Below are positions 1 to 8,286 of a stretch of 64,000 nucleotides of DNA, piece after piece; positions within the stretch are counted from its first letter, which is position 1, and each line of letters starts with the position of its first letter. A program made the position numbers and the translations under genes. The DNA is taken from contig DAIPMW010000010.1 of assembly GCA_036768475.1 (NCBI GenBank), forward strand, positions 1 to 64,000. The letters run 5' to 3'. This DNA is from JAEUMD01 sp036768475 (lineage in GTDB: Bacteria; Pseudomonadota; Alphaproteobacteria; Rhizobiales; Hyphomicrobiaceae). The notes below the pieces were generated by a model that saw only the letters and a program-made list of their open reading frames with translations, did not search any database and was not told where the DNA came from.

Positions 1-97
1 GCGCCATCTCACAGCACGCCATTAAAGCGACCCTCGCGGAAATATTGGTTCGCGCGAGGCGCAGCATGGGGATGGCGCGCATCTATCTAAAGAGATC
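1..97. other. Window edge, 3' flank of pxpC
   Basis: Short stretch downstream of pxpC on the minus strand. Read on the minus strand, an ATG at 22 follows a GAGGG-like ribosome site, so a further operon gene (pxpA would be the classical partner) could begin here. Only seven codons are visible and they do not look like the usual PxpA start, so no gene is called. Confidence 0.3.
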
Positions 98-1159
98 TCA
101 CGCTTTCGATACACCTGCAGCAGCGACAATTTCCCAGGTGGCGACGTTGCTCGCGTCGACGACGGCATCGGCAACATTCCCGATCGCGTCAAGATCGAAT
201 GCGATTGGCGGTTGATCGAGCCCCTGCGGTACTCCTCGACGCACATTGAGATCCTCGACGCCAACCTGACAGGCGATCTCGCGAGCCTCTCGCGCGCTCA
301 CCGGAGTAAAACGGACCTCCTCGCCAGGACGGCGTTGAGCAATCTTGCCCAGATCGGCTCCAATCACGGTCGCGATTTTGGGGTAGCCGCCGACCGTCTG
401 GCGGTCAGCCATCAGCACGATCGGGCAGCCGTCGGGCGGCACCTGGATCGACCCTGGCAATGTCCCGTCGGAAATGAGCTCGACACCCGGCTTACGCTCG
501 ATTGCGGGGCCTTGCAGACGATATGCCATGCGGTTGACGCCATGCGATACGGTGAACGGGCGGCCCAACAGCGTTTGCAGTCCGCGCTCGGTAAAAGCAT
601 GGTCCTGCGGCCCCATCACGACGCGGATGGGCACAAGTGGATCCAGCACCATTGCATGCGACCAGCGAGGCTCAACGGGCGCGACGCTCGCGCACACAGG
701 TATGCGGTCGCCAGCCCGCAACGGGCGCCCCATCAGGCCGCCAATGCCTGCGCGCGCATCGAGGGAACGGCTGCCGAGTACCGGCGGCACGGCAATCCCG
801 CCCGCGATCGCCAAAACCGCATAGACCCCTTTGGTCATGGATCCGATACGCACAAGCTCGCCTTCATGCAAAATGAATGTGCGATGCGACTGTTCGACTC
901 GGCCAGCACACGCGACGTCGGCGCGCGCGCCAGTCAACGCCAACTGGATTGCACCGCCATTTGCGCGCGCTACCATTCCGGCAAAGGCAAGCTCGACGGC
1001 AGCTTCTTCCGGGGAGTTTCCAACAAGCGCATTGGCAAGCCGCAGAGCACGCTGGTCCATAGCGCCAGCCGACGGCAAACCAATACGCGAGAACCCGGGG
1101 CGGCCAACATCCTGAATGGTCGTCGAAGGTCCGCACGCGAGGATCTCAAGGTCTATCAT
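98..1159 (-). CDS. pxpC: 5-oxoprolinase subunit PxpC (biotin-dependent carboxyltransferase family)
   Basis: Subunit of the PxpABC 5-oxoprolinase, the ATP-dependent enzyme that opens 5-oxo-L-proline to glutamate; older annotations call the family KipA or urea amidolyase-related. The 353-residue product has the full family length. The family blocks QDVGRPGF near residue 17, PSAGAMDQ near 29, and LMADRQTVGGYPKIA followed by GADLGKIAQRRPGE near 250-280 are all present. It overlaps the upstream pxpB by four bases (ATGA), so the two are translationally coupled. No pxpA is visible in this window, and it may lie beyond the window start. The assignment to the family is firm; the substrate is inferred from the family. 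Confidence 0.9.
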   Translation of the reverse strand: MIDLEILACGPSTTIQDVGRPGFSRIGLPSAGAMDQRALRLANALVGNSPEEAAVELAFAGMVARANGGAIQLALTGARADVACAGRVEQSHRTFILHEGELVRIGSMTKGVYAVLAIAGGIAVPPVLGSRSLDARAGIGGLMGRPLRAGDRIPVCASVAPVEPRWSHAMVLDPLVPIRVVMGPQDHAFTERGLQTLLGRPFTVSHGVNRMAYRLQGPAIERKPGVELISDGTLPGSIQVPPDGCPIVLMADRQTVGGYPKIATVIGADLGKIAQRRPGEEVRFTPVSAREAREIACQVGVEDLNVRRGVPQGLDQPPIAFDLDAIGNVADAVVDASNVATWEIVAAAGVSKA

Positions 1160-1920
1160 GCGACGCGCTCGGCCACCATCTCGCCGCTTGCCGCGCGGGC
1201 AGCCAGCTCGTGAAACTGCTCGATCAAGATCGGTTCCAGGCGAACCTGGTCTCCCGGCTCGAAGATCGTCGCAGGATAGCGTTCGGCATCGAACGTGCGC
1301 AGCGGAGTGCGACCGATCACATTCCAGCCGGAGGGACCTTCGATCGAACCTATCGCGGTCTGACCGCCACCAATGGCTATGCTGCCGCTAAAAATGCGCG
1401 CGCGTGGCGAGGCCCGCCGAGGCAAGGCGAGATGAGGCGGCAGCCCCGACAGATAGGCAAAGCCCGGCAGGAAGCCGAACATCGCGATCGTATATTCTGC
1501 GCTTGCATGCGCCTCAGCAAGTTCGTCGCGCGACATGCCAAGTCGACCAGCGGCCTCGTCCAGATCAAGACCGAATGCCCCACCATAGGCGACCGGGACG
1601 CGCCAGCGCTTCGCCGTGCTGCGCTTGGAGAGAGGCGCGCCCGCAAGGCGTGAAACCGTTGCCTTCAGCGCCTCGTAATCGGTGACTTGGGGATCGAATA
1701 CCACAAGGAGAGAGGTATAGGCGATGATCGCCTCGATCACGCCGGGAATTCTCTCGTGCGAAAGTGCCTCGTCGAGTTGCTGCACACGCCGTGAGACCTC
1801 ATCGCTGATGTGCGAACCAAACTCGATCAATAACCCGCAATCTCCGGCCGTCTTGAGCGTTGCCGACACTTGAAAAGCTGGCGCGGCATGAATTGCATAT
1901 TCCAGTGCTCTTGCCGACAA
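1156..1920 (-). CDS. pxpB: 5-oxoprolinase subunit PxpB (KipI-like allophanate hydrolase subunit 1 family)
   Basis: Partner subunit of PxpC in cytoplasmic 5-oxoproline hydrolysis. The 254-residue product carries the family's N-terminal GDCGLLIEFG block near residue 27, GFLPGFAYLSGLP near 150, and GGGQTAIGSIEGPSGWNVIGRTP, written here as two adjoining blocks, towards the C terminus. Its ATG lies at the edge of an AT-rich stretch (1921-2020) likely to hold the promoter of this two-gene operon. Family members in Bacillus (KipI) inhibit a kinase, but the B-C pairing here favours the oxoprolinase role. Confidence 0.9.
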   Translation of the reverse strand: MSARALEYAIHAAPAFQVSATLKTAGDCGLLIEFGSHISDEVSRRVQQLDEALSHERIPGVIEAIIAYTSLLVVFDPQVTDYEALKATVSRLAGAPLSKRSTAKRWRVPVAYGGAFGLDLDEAAGRLGMSRDELAEAHASAEYTIAMFGFLPGFAYLSGLPPHLALPRRASPRARIFSGSIAIGGGQTAIGSIEGPSGWNVIGRTPLRTFDAERYPATIFEPGDQVRLEPILIEQFHELAARAASGEMVAERVA

Positions 1921-2263
1921 TACCGCCCCCTATTCTATAAAGTTTATTGTTTGTGTTTTGAGTGTCTATCAATGACGTCCTTTTCGAGTCTTCCGCTTTA
2001 TAGATACCGATAACAAAAACGCTTGTCGCATCACATCGGTTCTTTCCTGGCCGACGCCCCTTTCTGAGCAATTGGATCAAATGCAAGCGTTGGCTTTGCG
2101 TACACGGGTTGGAAACCGTTTTCTGCAACCATGCAAAACGCAAGAACACGACAAACGCGGACATCCGCTCGCTGCCCCATGACGCTGCAGCAAACTCGTC
2201 CGAGCATGATGCTCCAATTGGCCCTGCGCCAAATCAACATCCCATCATGCCGGAGTTATTGTC
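1921..2263. other. Divergent intergenic region between pxpB and the GGDEF/EAL gene
   Basis: This 343-bp gap separates two divergent genes. The first hundred bases next to pxpB are clearly AT-rich compared with the surroundings (runs such as TATAAAGTTTATTGTTTGTG near 1934), which fits a promoter region for pxpBC. The remainder has ordinary composition. I see no convincing gene, repeat or RNA in it. Confidence 0.4.
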
Positions 2264-4789
2264 TTGCCCTCATCAACTCATATCTCATCGCTCAGAAGCA
2301 AGGCCAGCCTTTCATGGAAGCTGCCGATGATCGGGCTCGGGTTCGCGCTGGTCGCTACAATTTGTAGCGGAGCGTGGCTGCAGATCCTGTCGGAGCGCAG
2401 GGCCATGCTGCAATCATTGACCCAGGAAACGAACAACCTCGCCCTCATCTTCGAGCAAAACACCGAGCGAACGGCGAGTGAGATCGATCGAATGATCCGC
2501 TATTTGCGGGCGAGCTACAATCGCAGCCAGTTCCGAGCCGACTGGCCGACACTGGTACAGGAAGAATTCACGATCAATCGACGCACTGTGCAGATCGCGA
2601 TCACCGACGCCAAAGGCATGATGATCACCAGCTCGAAGATGCCGCGGCCGGAGAAGCCGATCGATCTTTCTGATCGGGAACATTTCCGGGTCCACGCCGA
2701 GACCGGAGGTTGTTTCGATCGCCTATTCATCAGCACGCCGGTCCTGGGGCGTGTCACCAACAAATGGTCCGTTCAGTTCACGCGCCCCTACTGCGATCAA
2801 TACGGAACCTTTGCAGGGGTAATCGTCGTATCACTTGATCCCGAGTTCCTGACGCGCAATTTCTCTGGATTGCACCTGGGCACGGATGGGGGACTTGCGA
2901 TCGTTGGCGACGATGAAATCGTGCGGGCGGGCGCCGGCATTTTTGAGACCAGCGTCGGCCAGCCTCTTGGAAAGGGTGTGCTCGACCCGCCGGTGGCCGG
3001 CAATGTGGATCACGCATTCACAAAACTCACCGAGGAAAATTCGGCCCCGAGCGTGTTGGTCGTGCGCAAACTCAAGGATTTCCCTTTGCGGGCAGTAATG
3101 GCGCGATCGGATGCGCCGATGTTCAATACGTTTCTGTCGAACCGGAAGAAATACATCTGGGGTGCGGGAATTCTCAGCGGTGCCATCGTTCTGGCCGTGT
3201 TCACGAGCATCGTTCGGCGCAGGGCCTATGAGAAGCATCTCGCCTACCTGGCGCGCCACGACGCACTGACCAACCTTCTCAACCGGCGTGAGTTCAGCGA
3301 TTGCCTCGACCGCTATTTTAGCGAAGGCGTGCGGAAGGAGGCCCCTTTTCATGTCCATCTTGTCGATCTCGACGACTTCAAGCGCGTGAATGACACGTAT
3401 GGGCATCCTGTCGGCGACGCGCTCCTGGTGGCCGTCGGGCAGCGCCTGCAAAAGCAGGTACGTGACTGCGACGTGGTTGCCAGACTCGGCGGTGACGAAT
3501 TCGCCATCATCCAAAGGTGCACGGATAGCACCGAGACAGCACCAGACCTGGCAGACAGGCTGTGCAAGATCTTATCCGTACCATATCTCATCGAGGGAAA
3601 ACGAATCGAGATCAGCGCCAGCATCGGCATCGCCCCGGCCCAGCTCTACTTCGAGAACCAGAACCTTCTCATTCGCGCAGCGGACCTGGCTCTTTACGCA
3701 TGCAAGGGCGCAGGCGGACACTCGTTCAAGCTGTACGACGAGAGCATGAACGAAGAAGCGCTGGCGCGGCGTGAAATCGAGGAGGGATTGAGCAACGCCA
3801 TCGCCCTCGGACAACTCGAAGTTCACTATCAACCAATCTACGACATCGACGGTCTGACAATGAACTGCGTCGAAGCGCTGGTCCGGTGGCGCTACCCTGA
3901 AAAGGGCATGATCTCACCTGGTGTGTTCATTCCTATAGCTGAGAAATCGGGCCTGATCGTCGAAATCGGAGAATGGATCATGGAGAGAGCCTGTTGCGAA
4001 ATTGCTTCCCGATCCCCGACATTGAAGGTCGCCGTCAACGTATCTGCCGTGGAATTCCGCGACGGTGACGTTCCCGCAAACGTGCGTCGCGCCCTGTCGT
4101 CCTCCGGCATCGAACCGAAACGGCTCAAGGTCGAGATCACCGAATCGACTCTCATGAGCAAGGATCGGACGACGCTCGATCAGCTGGAGCAGATCCGTGC
4201 CCTCGGCATCCAAATTTCGATGGATGACTTCGGAACGGGCTACTCATCGTTGAGCTATCTGCAGTCCTACACGATCGACTACATCAAGATCGACCAGTCG
4301 TTCGTGCGAGGCCTTGGTCAACGCAAGAGATCCACGGCTATTGTCGAGGCTATCGTTCGACTGGCCCGCGCGATGGATATAACGACCATAGCGGAAGGTG
4401 TGGAGACAGAACTTCAGCTGGAAATGTTGCGCACGATCGGGTGCGAGGAAGCGCAAGGTTTTCTATTGGGGCGACCGAACCTGATCGATGAGATCTTTCC
4501 GGACGACCGCACAGAAGTCGCAGGCCAGGACAATTCCGTGACTAATGAACGCGATGCCAGTGAGACTGGTGCTGCATCGCCACCAATCGCTCCGACAATG
4601 CCCAGCGCCGAAGAGGAAACGGAACTCGATTCGCAATCGGGAAAAAAAGCACCCAGATTGCGGCCTGACAGAACGGGAAATGTCGTGGCTTGCCGCGGCA
4701 TTTTCCGGTCAAATTTCTACCGGGTGCAATACGCGGGTCCTGTGCGCCCTTCTATGCCACCGTTAACGCTTTCACGCCGTTTCAGATAG
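2264..4789 (+). CDS. Membrane-bound GGDEF/EAL cyclic-di-GMP enzyme with Cache-type sensor
   Basis: Predicted to make and/or break cyclic di-GMP at the inner membrane in response to a periplasmic signal. A first membrane helix lies near residues 20-42, followed by a periplasmic Cache/PDC-like domain (about 45-295) and a second helix near 297-318. The diguanylate cyclase domain has an intact GGDEF at 409-413. The phosphodiesterase domain has EAL at 537-539, plus DDFGTGYSSL and KIDQSFV blocks, so both domains keep their core residues. About 80 residues after the EAL domain are polar and unrecognised. The gene runs 18 bases into the convergent flbT. Which activity dominates cannot be told from sequence. 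The start used is a weakly supported ATG. Confidence 0.88.
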   Translation: MPSSTHISSLRSKASLSWKLPMIGLGFALVATICSGAWLQILSERRAMLQSLTQETNNLALIFEQNTERTASEIDRMIRYLRASYNRSQFRADWPTLVQEEFTINRRTVQIAITDAKGMMITSSKMPRPEKPIDLSDREHFRVHAETGGCFDRLFISTPVLGRVTNKWSVQFTRPYCDQYGTFAGVIVVSLDPEFLTRNFSGLHLGTDGGLAIVGDDEIVRAGAGIFETSVGQPLGKGVLDPPVAGNVDHAFTKLTEENSAPSVLVVRKLKDFPLRAVMARSDAPMFNTFLSNRKKYIWGAGILSGAIVLAVFTSIVRRRAYEKHLAYLARHDALTNLLNRREFSDCLDRYFSEGVRKEAPFHVHLVDLDDFKRVNDTYGHPVGDALLVAVGQRLQKQVRDCDVVARLGGDEFAIIQRCTDSTETAPDLADRLCKILSVPYLIEGKRIEISASIGIAPAQLYFENQNLLIRAADLALYACKGAGGHSFKLYDESMNEEALARREIEEGLSNAIALGQLEVHYQPIYDIDGLTMNCVEALVRWRYPEKGMISPGVFIPIAEKSGLIVEIGEWIMERACCEIASRSPTLKVAVNVSAVEFRDGDVPANVRRALSSSGIEPKRLKVEITESTLMSKDRTTLDQLEQIRALGIQISMDDFGTGYSSLSYLQSYTIDYIKIDQSFVRGLGQRKRSTAIVEAIVRLARAMDITTIAEGVETELQLEMLRTIGCEEAQGFLLGRPNLIDEIFPDDRTEVAGQDNSVTNERDASETGAASPPIAPTMPSAEEETELDSQSGKKAPRLRPDRTGNVVACRGIFRSNFYRVQYAGPVRPSMPPLTLSRRFR

Positions 4790-5218
4790 CCTGACGATTT
4801 TGGCATTCTCTTGATGCCCGGATTGGTCGTCCTTCTCATATTCAAAAAAACCGCGAATGCGCTTCAAGGCGTCATACGTTCGGCCCGAATCGACCATCGT
4901 CTTGACCTCGACCAGCGCTTCGAGCAGGTCGTTATCCTTGTTGGAGGCAAGAAGCTCGCGGTGCTGGGCCTGATAGACTTGGAGGGCGACATTCCTGGCC
5001 TGCGGTTCAATAAGCAGGGACTGGAGCACGAAATAGAGCTGACGCAGAGGCGTCGTCGCTTCACTCCGCTGCAAAACATGGTCCTCAAGCAAGAAATCCA
5101 TCTCATTGAGGAGCTCCAGCGTAACCCTTCGGTCAACGCGGACAAGAGCACCATTGATGTAAATACGCTCCTTCGGCTTCAAGTGAATTTTGAGATTGCC
5201 CTTCACTGTCCTAACCAT
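4772..5218 (-). CDS. flbT: Flagellar biosynthesis repressor FlbT
   Basis: FlbT is the alphaproteobacterial post-transcriptional regulator of flagellin synthesis that acts on flagellin mRNA. The 148-residue product matches the family along its length, with the characteristic N-terminal blocks LKPKERIYINGALVRVDR, LELLNEMDFLLEDHVL and the following ATTPLRQLYFVLQSLL. It stands alone, without flagellin, flaF or other flagellar genes, and its 3' end overlaps the convergent GGDEF/EAL gene by 18 bases. The organism is therefore probably flagellated at some life stage, with the main flagellar cluster elsewhere. Confidence 0.92.
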   Translation of the reverse strand: MVRTVKGNLKIHLKPKERIYINGALVRVDRRVTLELLNEMDFLLEDHVLQRSEATTPLRQLYFVLQSLLIEPQARNVALQVYQAQHRELLASNKDNDLLEALVEVKTMVDSGRTYDALKRIRGFFEYEKDDQSGHQENAKIVRLSETA

Positions 5219-5333
5219 CCTAAATCATGTGCGACAGGGCGAGCGATTATGGCGCAACATTGTCATAGACCGGAACGAGCCGGAGCAAGACTAATAAGAC
5301 GGTGCACCGGAAGCCGGACCGCCTCCATTCCAA

Positions 5334-5349
5334 GCCAATCAGACTCTAG
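5334..5349. repeat. Minimal remnant of dispersed repeat family A
   Basis: The sequence CAATCAGACTCTAG matches the terminal motif of family A copies (GATCAGGCTCTAG). Its CTA, read on the minus strand as TAG, is the stop codon of the GntR gene that ends at 5346. Too short to be certain on its own; called because the same arrangement recurs in the window. Confidence 0.4.
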
Positions 5350-6077
5350 TTGCTGATGCGGCAGGAGTTCTCGCCCAATTCAATCAGCAGCTCGCTGACC
5401 TCGATCGGAACATCGCTGACATCGCAAAGCACGCGCCGGAACGAGAGATTCACGTCATCCATGTCGCGCGCGAATAGCTCTTGAAGAGCAGCGTCGGGCT
5501 TGCGGACATTGACCAGCCAGACCACGCGACCGACCGGCCGGCGAAGCCTCTGGAGATAGCTTGCAGTAATAATTGGCGCGGCAAGATCGGCCTCTTCTCG
5601 CAGGCGAGGCAGGCGGGCCGCATCCACTAATGCCCTCTCAGTGCACACGACCCGCCCTTCGAAGCGCCACACACGAAGGATCTTGTGCACATGCGGTGCC
5701 CGCCCACGCTCAGCCGTCATTTGAAGCAAATTTTGCTCGGCGGAAGAGGCGCCAACAAGTTGGGCATCCACAACGGATATTTCGGCATCGATTGGACGGC
5801 CTGCCTCGTCACAGAGCCAAGTGTCGAAATCACCGCACCAGTCCGAGGGCTCCTTGATGAAGGTACCGCGACCGCGCTCGCGAACAACCAAGCGCTGACG
5901 CGCCAACTCGTCGAGCGCCTTGCGCACGGTGCCGATGCTCACGCCCAACTGGCGCGAAAGCTCCGCATCGCCGGGGATGACCATCCCACCTTTCCACTCT
6001 CCGTTCGTAATTTTGCTTTTCAGGCTCTCGTGAACCTGCTGATATAGCGGCCCGCTGAAATTGGCTTGAAGCGTCAC
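5346..6077 (-). CDS. GntR-family regulator with UTRA domain (HutC subfamily)
   Basis: DNA-binding transcription factor with an N-terminal winged helix-turn-helix (SGPLYQQVHESLKSKI through TVRKALDELARQRLVVRERG, GRGTFI) and a C-terminal UTRA ligand-binding domain of about 150 residues. I place the start at GTG 6077 because a GGGGGGAG ribosome site sits just upstream and the protein then begins immediately before the DNA-binding domain, as is usual. An in-frame ATG at 6131 would add 18 residues but leaves almost no spacing to its own GGAGG. It is divergent from the XRE-TetR gene at 6223, with a palindrome between them. The ligand is unknown; the pxpBC operon or the divergent gene are plausible targets. 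Confidence 0.85.
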   Translation of the reverse strand: MTLQANFSGPLYQQVHESLKSKITNGEWKGGMVIPGDAELSRQLGVSIGTVRKALDELARQRLVVRERGRGTFIKEPSDWCGDFDTWLCDEAGRPIDAEISVVDAQLVGASSAEQNLLQMTAERGRAPHVHKILRVWRFEGRVVCTERALVDAARLPRLREEADLAAPIITASYLQRLRRPVGRVVWLVNVRKPDAALQELFARDMDDVNLSFRRVLCDVSDVPIEVSELLIELGENSCRISN

Positions 6078-6141
6078 GTGACTCCCCCCTTCACGCGACC
6101 CGCCAAGATTGATCGGCGACGAGTCGTTCATACCTCCGCTA

Positions 6142-6158
6142 GGTAAGCCGAACTTACC
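6142..6158. promoter_or_regulatory. Palindromic operator candidate between two divergent regulators
   Basis: Perfect inverted repeat GGTAAG-CCGAA-CTTACC with six-base arms and a five-base spacer. It lies upstream of the GntR gene (start 6077) and the XRE-TetR gene (start 6223). The symmetry and location fit a binding site for either dimeric regulator. Which one binds is inference. Confidence 0.5.
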
Positions 6159-6222
6159 CCCTTTGTCAACGACCGGGCAAGGCTGTATTTGTGCGAGTTC
6201 ATAGTAGTATTCGGAAAGAAAT

Positions 6223-7035
6223 GTGACGCCTATGGGAAGCGGCCAAAGACTTCGTGATCTTCGGGAGGCAGCAGGTCTCTCGCAAGCAAAGTTGGCGGAG
6301 CTGACAGGCGTCACGCGCAATGCTGTTTCCCAATGGGAAGGAGGGGAAACACAGCCCTCGTCGCGCCGGCTTGCCAAGCTTGCCAAGGCACTGCGGGTGC
6401 CGATCGATGAGATCATGGCATCACCTGCACAAGCGCGTGACCGCATCCTCAATGCGGCGGAGCGGCTGTTCGACAGGCTGGGGATCGCTGAGGCAAATGT
6501 CGACATCATCTGCGCAACAGCCGATGTCACGCGGGGGCAGTTCGATTCGATGTTCGGATCGCGTGACCGGATGCTCCAGGAGCTCATCCGTAGATTCAAT
6601 GCGCAAGCATTCGCAGAACTGCGAAAGTCTCCGCCACGATATGGTTCATTGGCAGCGCGACTGAAATATCTGCTGCGGGCATTCTACGTCAACGATCTCA
6701 GAAACATCAATCTCAAGGCCGCTTTCGTCGCCTACTCCTGGCAGTGGAACCGTGAGCAGGACCGCGAGAATTCAATTCAGTTCTATGAGTTCCATGAACT
6801 CGTCATTTCGCTTTTCAACGACGCCGCATCAAAGGGGCAGATCCGCCATGGCGATTTCCACGCCGCCTCGCACCTGATCTTCGCGGCCTACGTGCAGGGA
6901 CTGCGGCGGGCTATTTTCGAAACTTACGACGCCGACCAGCTCGTACAGGCGCTCGAGCCTCAGCTCATGATCATTCTGGAGGGATTCGGGTTCCGCGATA
7001 TTCCCGGCTTCTCCGAAACGGAAAGCGGCGGCTAA
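6223..7035 (+). CDS. Transcriptional regulator fusing XRE helix-turn-helix to a TetR-like regulator
   Basis: The first 60 residues are a Cro/C1-type helix-turn-helix (RLRDLREAAGLSQAKLAELT, then VTRNAVSQWEGGETQPS). After a short linker there is a complete TetR-type DNA-binding domain (ARDRILNAAERLFDRLGIAE onward, about residues 67-115) and a TetR-like all-helical ligand domain to the end. Two DNA-binding domains in one chain is unusual but is known from scattered proteobacteria. The GTG at 6223 is preceded by GGAAAG; an ATG at 6232 is the alternative. It is divergent from the GntR/UTRA gene. Its targets may include the adjacent gene pair at 7480-9035. Confidence 0.85.
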   Translation: MTPMGSGQRLRDLREAAGLSQAKLAELTGVTRNAVSQWEGGETQPSSRRLAKLAKALRVPIDEIMASPAQARDRILNAAERLFDRLGIAEANVDIICATADVTRGQFDSMFGSRDRMLQELIRRFNAQAFAELRKSPPRYGSLAARLKYLLRAFYVNDLRNINLKAAFVAYSWQWNREQDRENSIQFYEFHELVISLFNDAASKGQIRHGDFHAASHLIFAAYVQGLRRAIFETYDADQLVQALEPQLMIILEGFGFRDIPGFSETESGG

Positions 7036-7040
7036 TTCAC

Positions 7041-7088
7041 GGCTTCGACGGAAGCACGACTGCTTCATCACAGCTGATCAGACTCTAG
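7041..7088. repeat. Partial copy of dispersed repeat family A
   Basis: The stretch reads GGCTTCGACGGAAGCACGAC, then TGCTTCATCACAGCTGATCA and GACTCTAG. It matches the right half of the full-length copies at 25964 and 38459 (GGAAGC...CTGCTTCCATC, GATCAGGCTCTAG), allowing for orientation and several substitutions. Confidence 0.55.
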
Positions 7089-7094
7089 CCCCCG

Positions 7095-7122
7095 GCAGTG
7101 GCCGACTGACATCGGCCACTGC
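7095..7122. terminator. Strong hairpin downstream of the XRE-TetR gene
   Basis: GCAGTGGCCGA and TCGGCCACTGC form a perfect 11-base-pair stem around a six-base loop, 60 bases after the stop of the XRE-TetR gene. There is no T-run after it on either strand, so it is a transcript-end or processing hairpin rather than a textbook intrinsic terminator. Confidence 0.4.
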
Positions 7123-7479
7123 GGCCTGCCCTGCCCCCATGATTGACGAGACTGATGCACACCTTCGCTTGAAGGTGGATCGGCTCGATTTCAGCCGATC
7201 GACCTCCAAAAGCGGATGCCAAGCACTTGAAATTCCATACGACCGCAGGCACGGCGGCACCGCCAATCGTCAGAAGTATATTTAAGTATTATTCAATATC
7301 TATACTTTGTATATTCTACATTTTAACTATTATTACTATAATTTTATTCAATTTGTGCTAGAAAATCCCCGCGTTCGGCTCATGGAATGCCTCGGTTGCG
7401 TCATCGCCCGTGTGCATCACCATGGCCGAAATTTAGCGGCGCCGACGGAAGTTCCGGCGGCGAACAGACGGGGGAAGGC

Positions 7480-8286
7480 ATGTCCACTAGCGCGAGATCC
7501 ATCAAGAGCCGAGACTTGGAAGCGGACCTCGGTCCGGCGGAGCCAACCGCGTTTGACCGTCAGACAGCCGCCATTGTGCGCAGCTTCAACACCTGGGCCT
7601 TCAAGCGCGCACAACCATCCGAACCCGACTTGCTGGCACAGACGGTGGCAACACGGATCGTACACGACCAACCCATCTCCTTCGTCCTTTACTGGGGCAA
7701 GGGGCCCCGCACATCGGTGGCAGCCCCCGAAATCACCTGCCTCGACTATCTTGCTGCGATGGGCGCGCGCATCGCCAATGCCTATGAGCACAGTGCGCAC
7801 TTCAATCTGTGCCTCACCGATACTCACGCCCGGCTCAATGGCCACAGTGAGGAATCGATCGACAGGTATTTCGATGGCGTGGCCGAAGCGGCCAAGTCAC
7901 TTGGGATGGCGAGCGAGCGGCTCAGCCGTCTTACCGCGGGGCTGGGCGCTATTGCGGGCGGTAATACCCACACCGAAGAGCAGATGCTGGACGCGCTCGA
8001 GCGTTGCGCTGCCCGCTGGTACCGCGGCACTGGGGACGTGCGAGATGGAGCGCGCACCTATCTGGAGATGAACCGCCTGGAAAGCCGCGCCGTAGCGGCG
8101 TGCTACCGCGGCAGCATCTTCGTCACTTTCAACGGACGCGACTACCGGGACATGTTCCCGGCCACCATGCCCGTCTTCTACATGTACTCGCTTCGGCGCG
8201 GCACCGCGGTCAAGCCGTGGTTCATGAACGAGGACTGCAGGCCCTATGCCGATGCGGATGCGAACGACGAGACGGGGGCTGCATGA
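7480..8286 (+). CDS. Soluble protein of unrecognised function, coupled to a TauE-type permease
   Basis: I do not recognise this 268-residue protein with confidence. It has no signal peptide or membrane helix. Distinctive blocks are SFVLYWGKGPRTS near residue 66, HFNLCLTDTHARLNG near 107, and MFPATMPVFYMYSLRRGTAV near 225. The order of a KGP-like motif, an alpha-helical stretch and a TDTHARLN motif is loosely reminiscent of the DIT1/PvcA isonitrile synthase family, but this is only a guess. The start at ATG 7480 follows GGGGGAAGG; an ATG at 7387 is less likely. Its stop overlaps the start of the permease gene (ATGA), so the two almost certainly work together, for example as an enzyme and an exporter or importer of its product or substrate. 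Confidence 0.6.
   Translation: MSTSARSIKSRDLEADLGPAEPTAFDRQTAAIVRSFNTWAFKRAQPSEPDLLAQTVATRIVHDQPISFVLYWGKGPRTSVAAPEITCLDYLAAMGARIANAYEHSAHFNLCLTDTHARLNGHSEESIDRYFDGVAEAAKSLGMASERLSRLTAGLGAIAGGNTHTEEQMLDALERCAARWYRGTGDVRDGARTYLEMNRLESRAVAACYRGSIFVTFNGRDYRDMFPATMPVFYMYSLRRGTAVKPWFMNEDCRPYADADANDETGAA

Larger units (their letters stand above)
7036..7479. other. Intergenic region with hairpin, repeat remnant and AT-rich island
   Basis: This 444-bp gap holds, in order, a family A repeat remnant, a strong hairpin at 7095-7122, and a conspicuous AT-rich block at about 7273-7360 in an otherwise GC-rich window. The AT-rich block (for example TATTCTACATTTTAACTATT) probably contains the promoter and upstream element of the following two-gene unit. 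No gene is seen in it. Confidence 0.45.

Noticed and set aside
212..1213. Long open frame on the plus strand opposite pxpC
   Set aside because: It is antisense to a gene with full family motifs, has no family resemblance of its own and arises from the high GC content.
7273..7360. AT-rich block as a replication or transfer origin
   Set aside because: No iterated DnaA-type boxes or associated replication genes; a promoter region explains it better.
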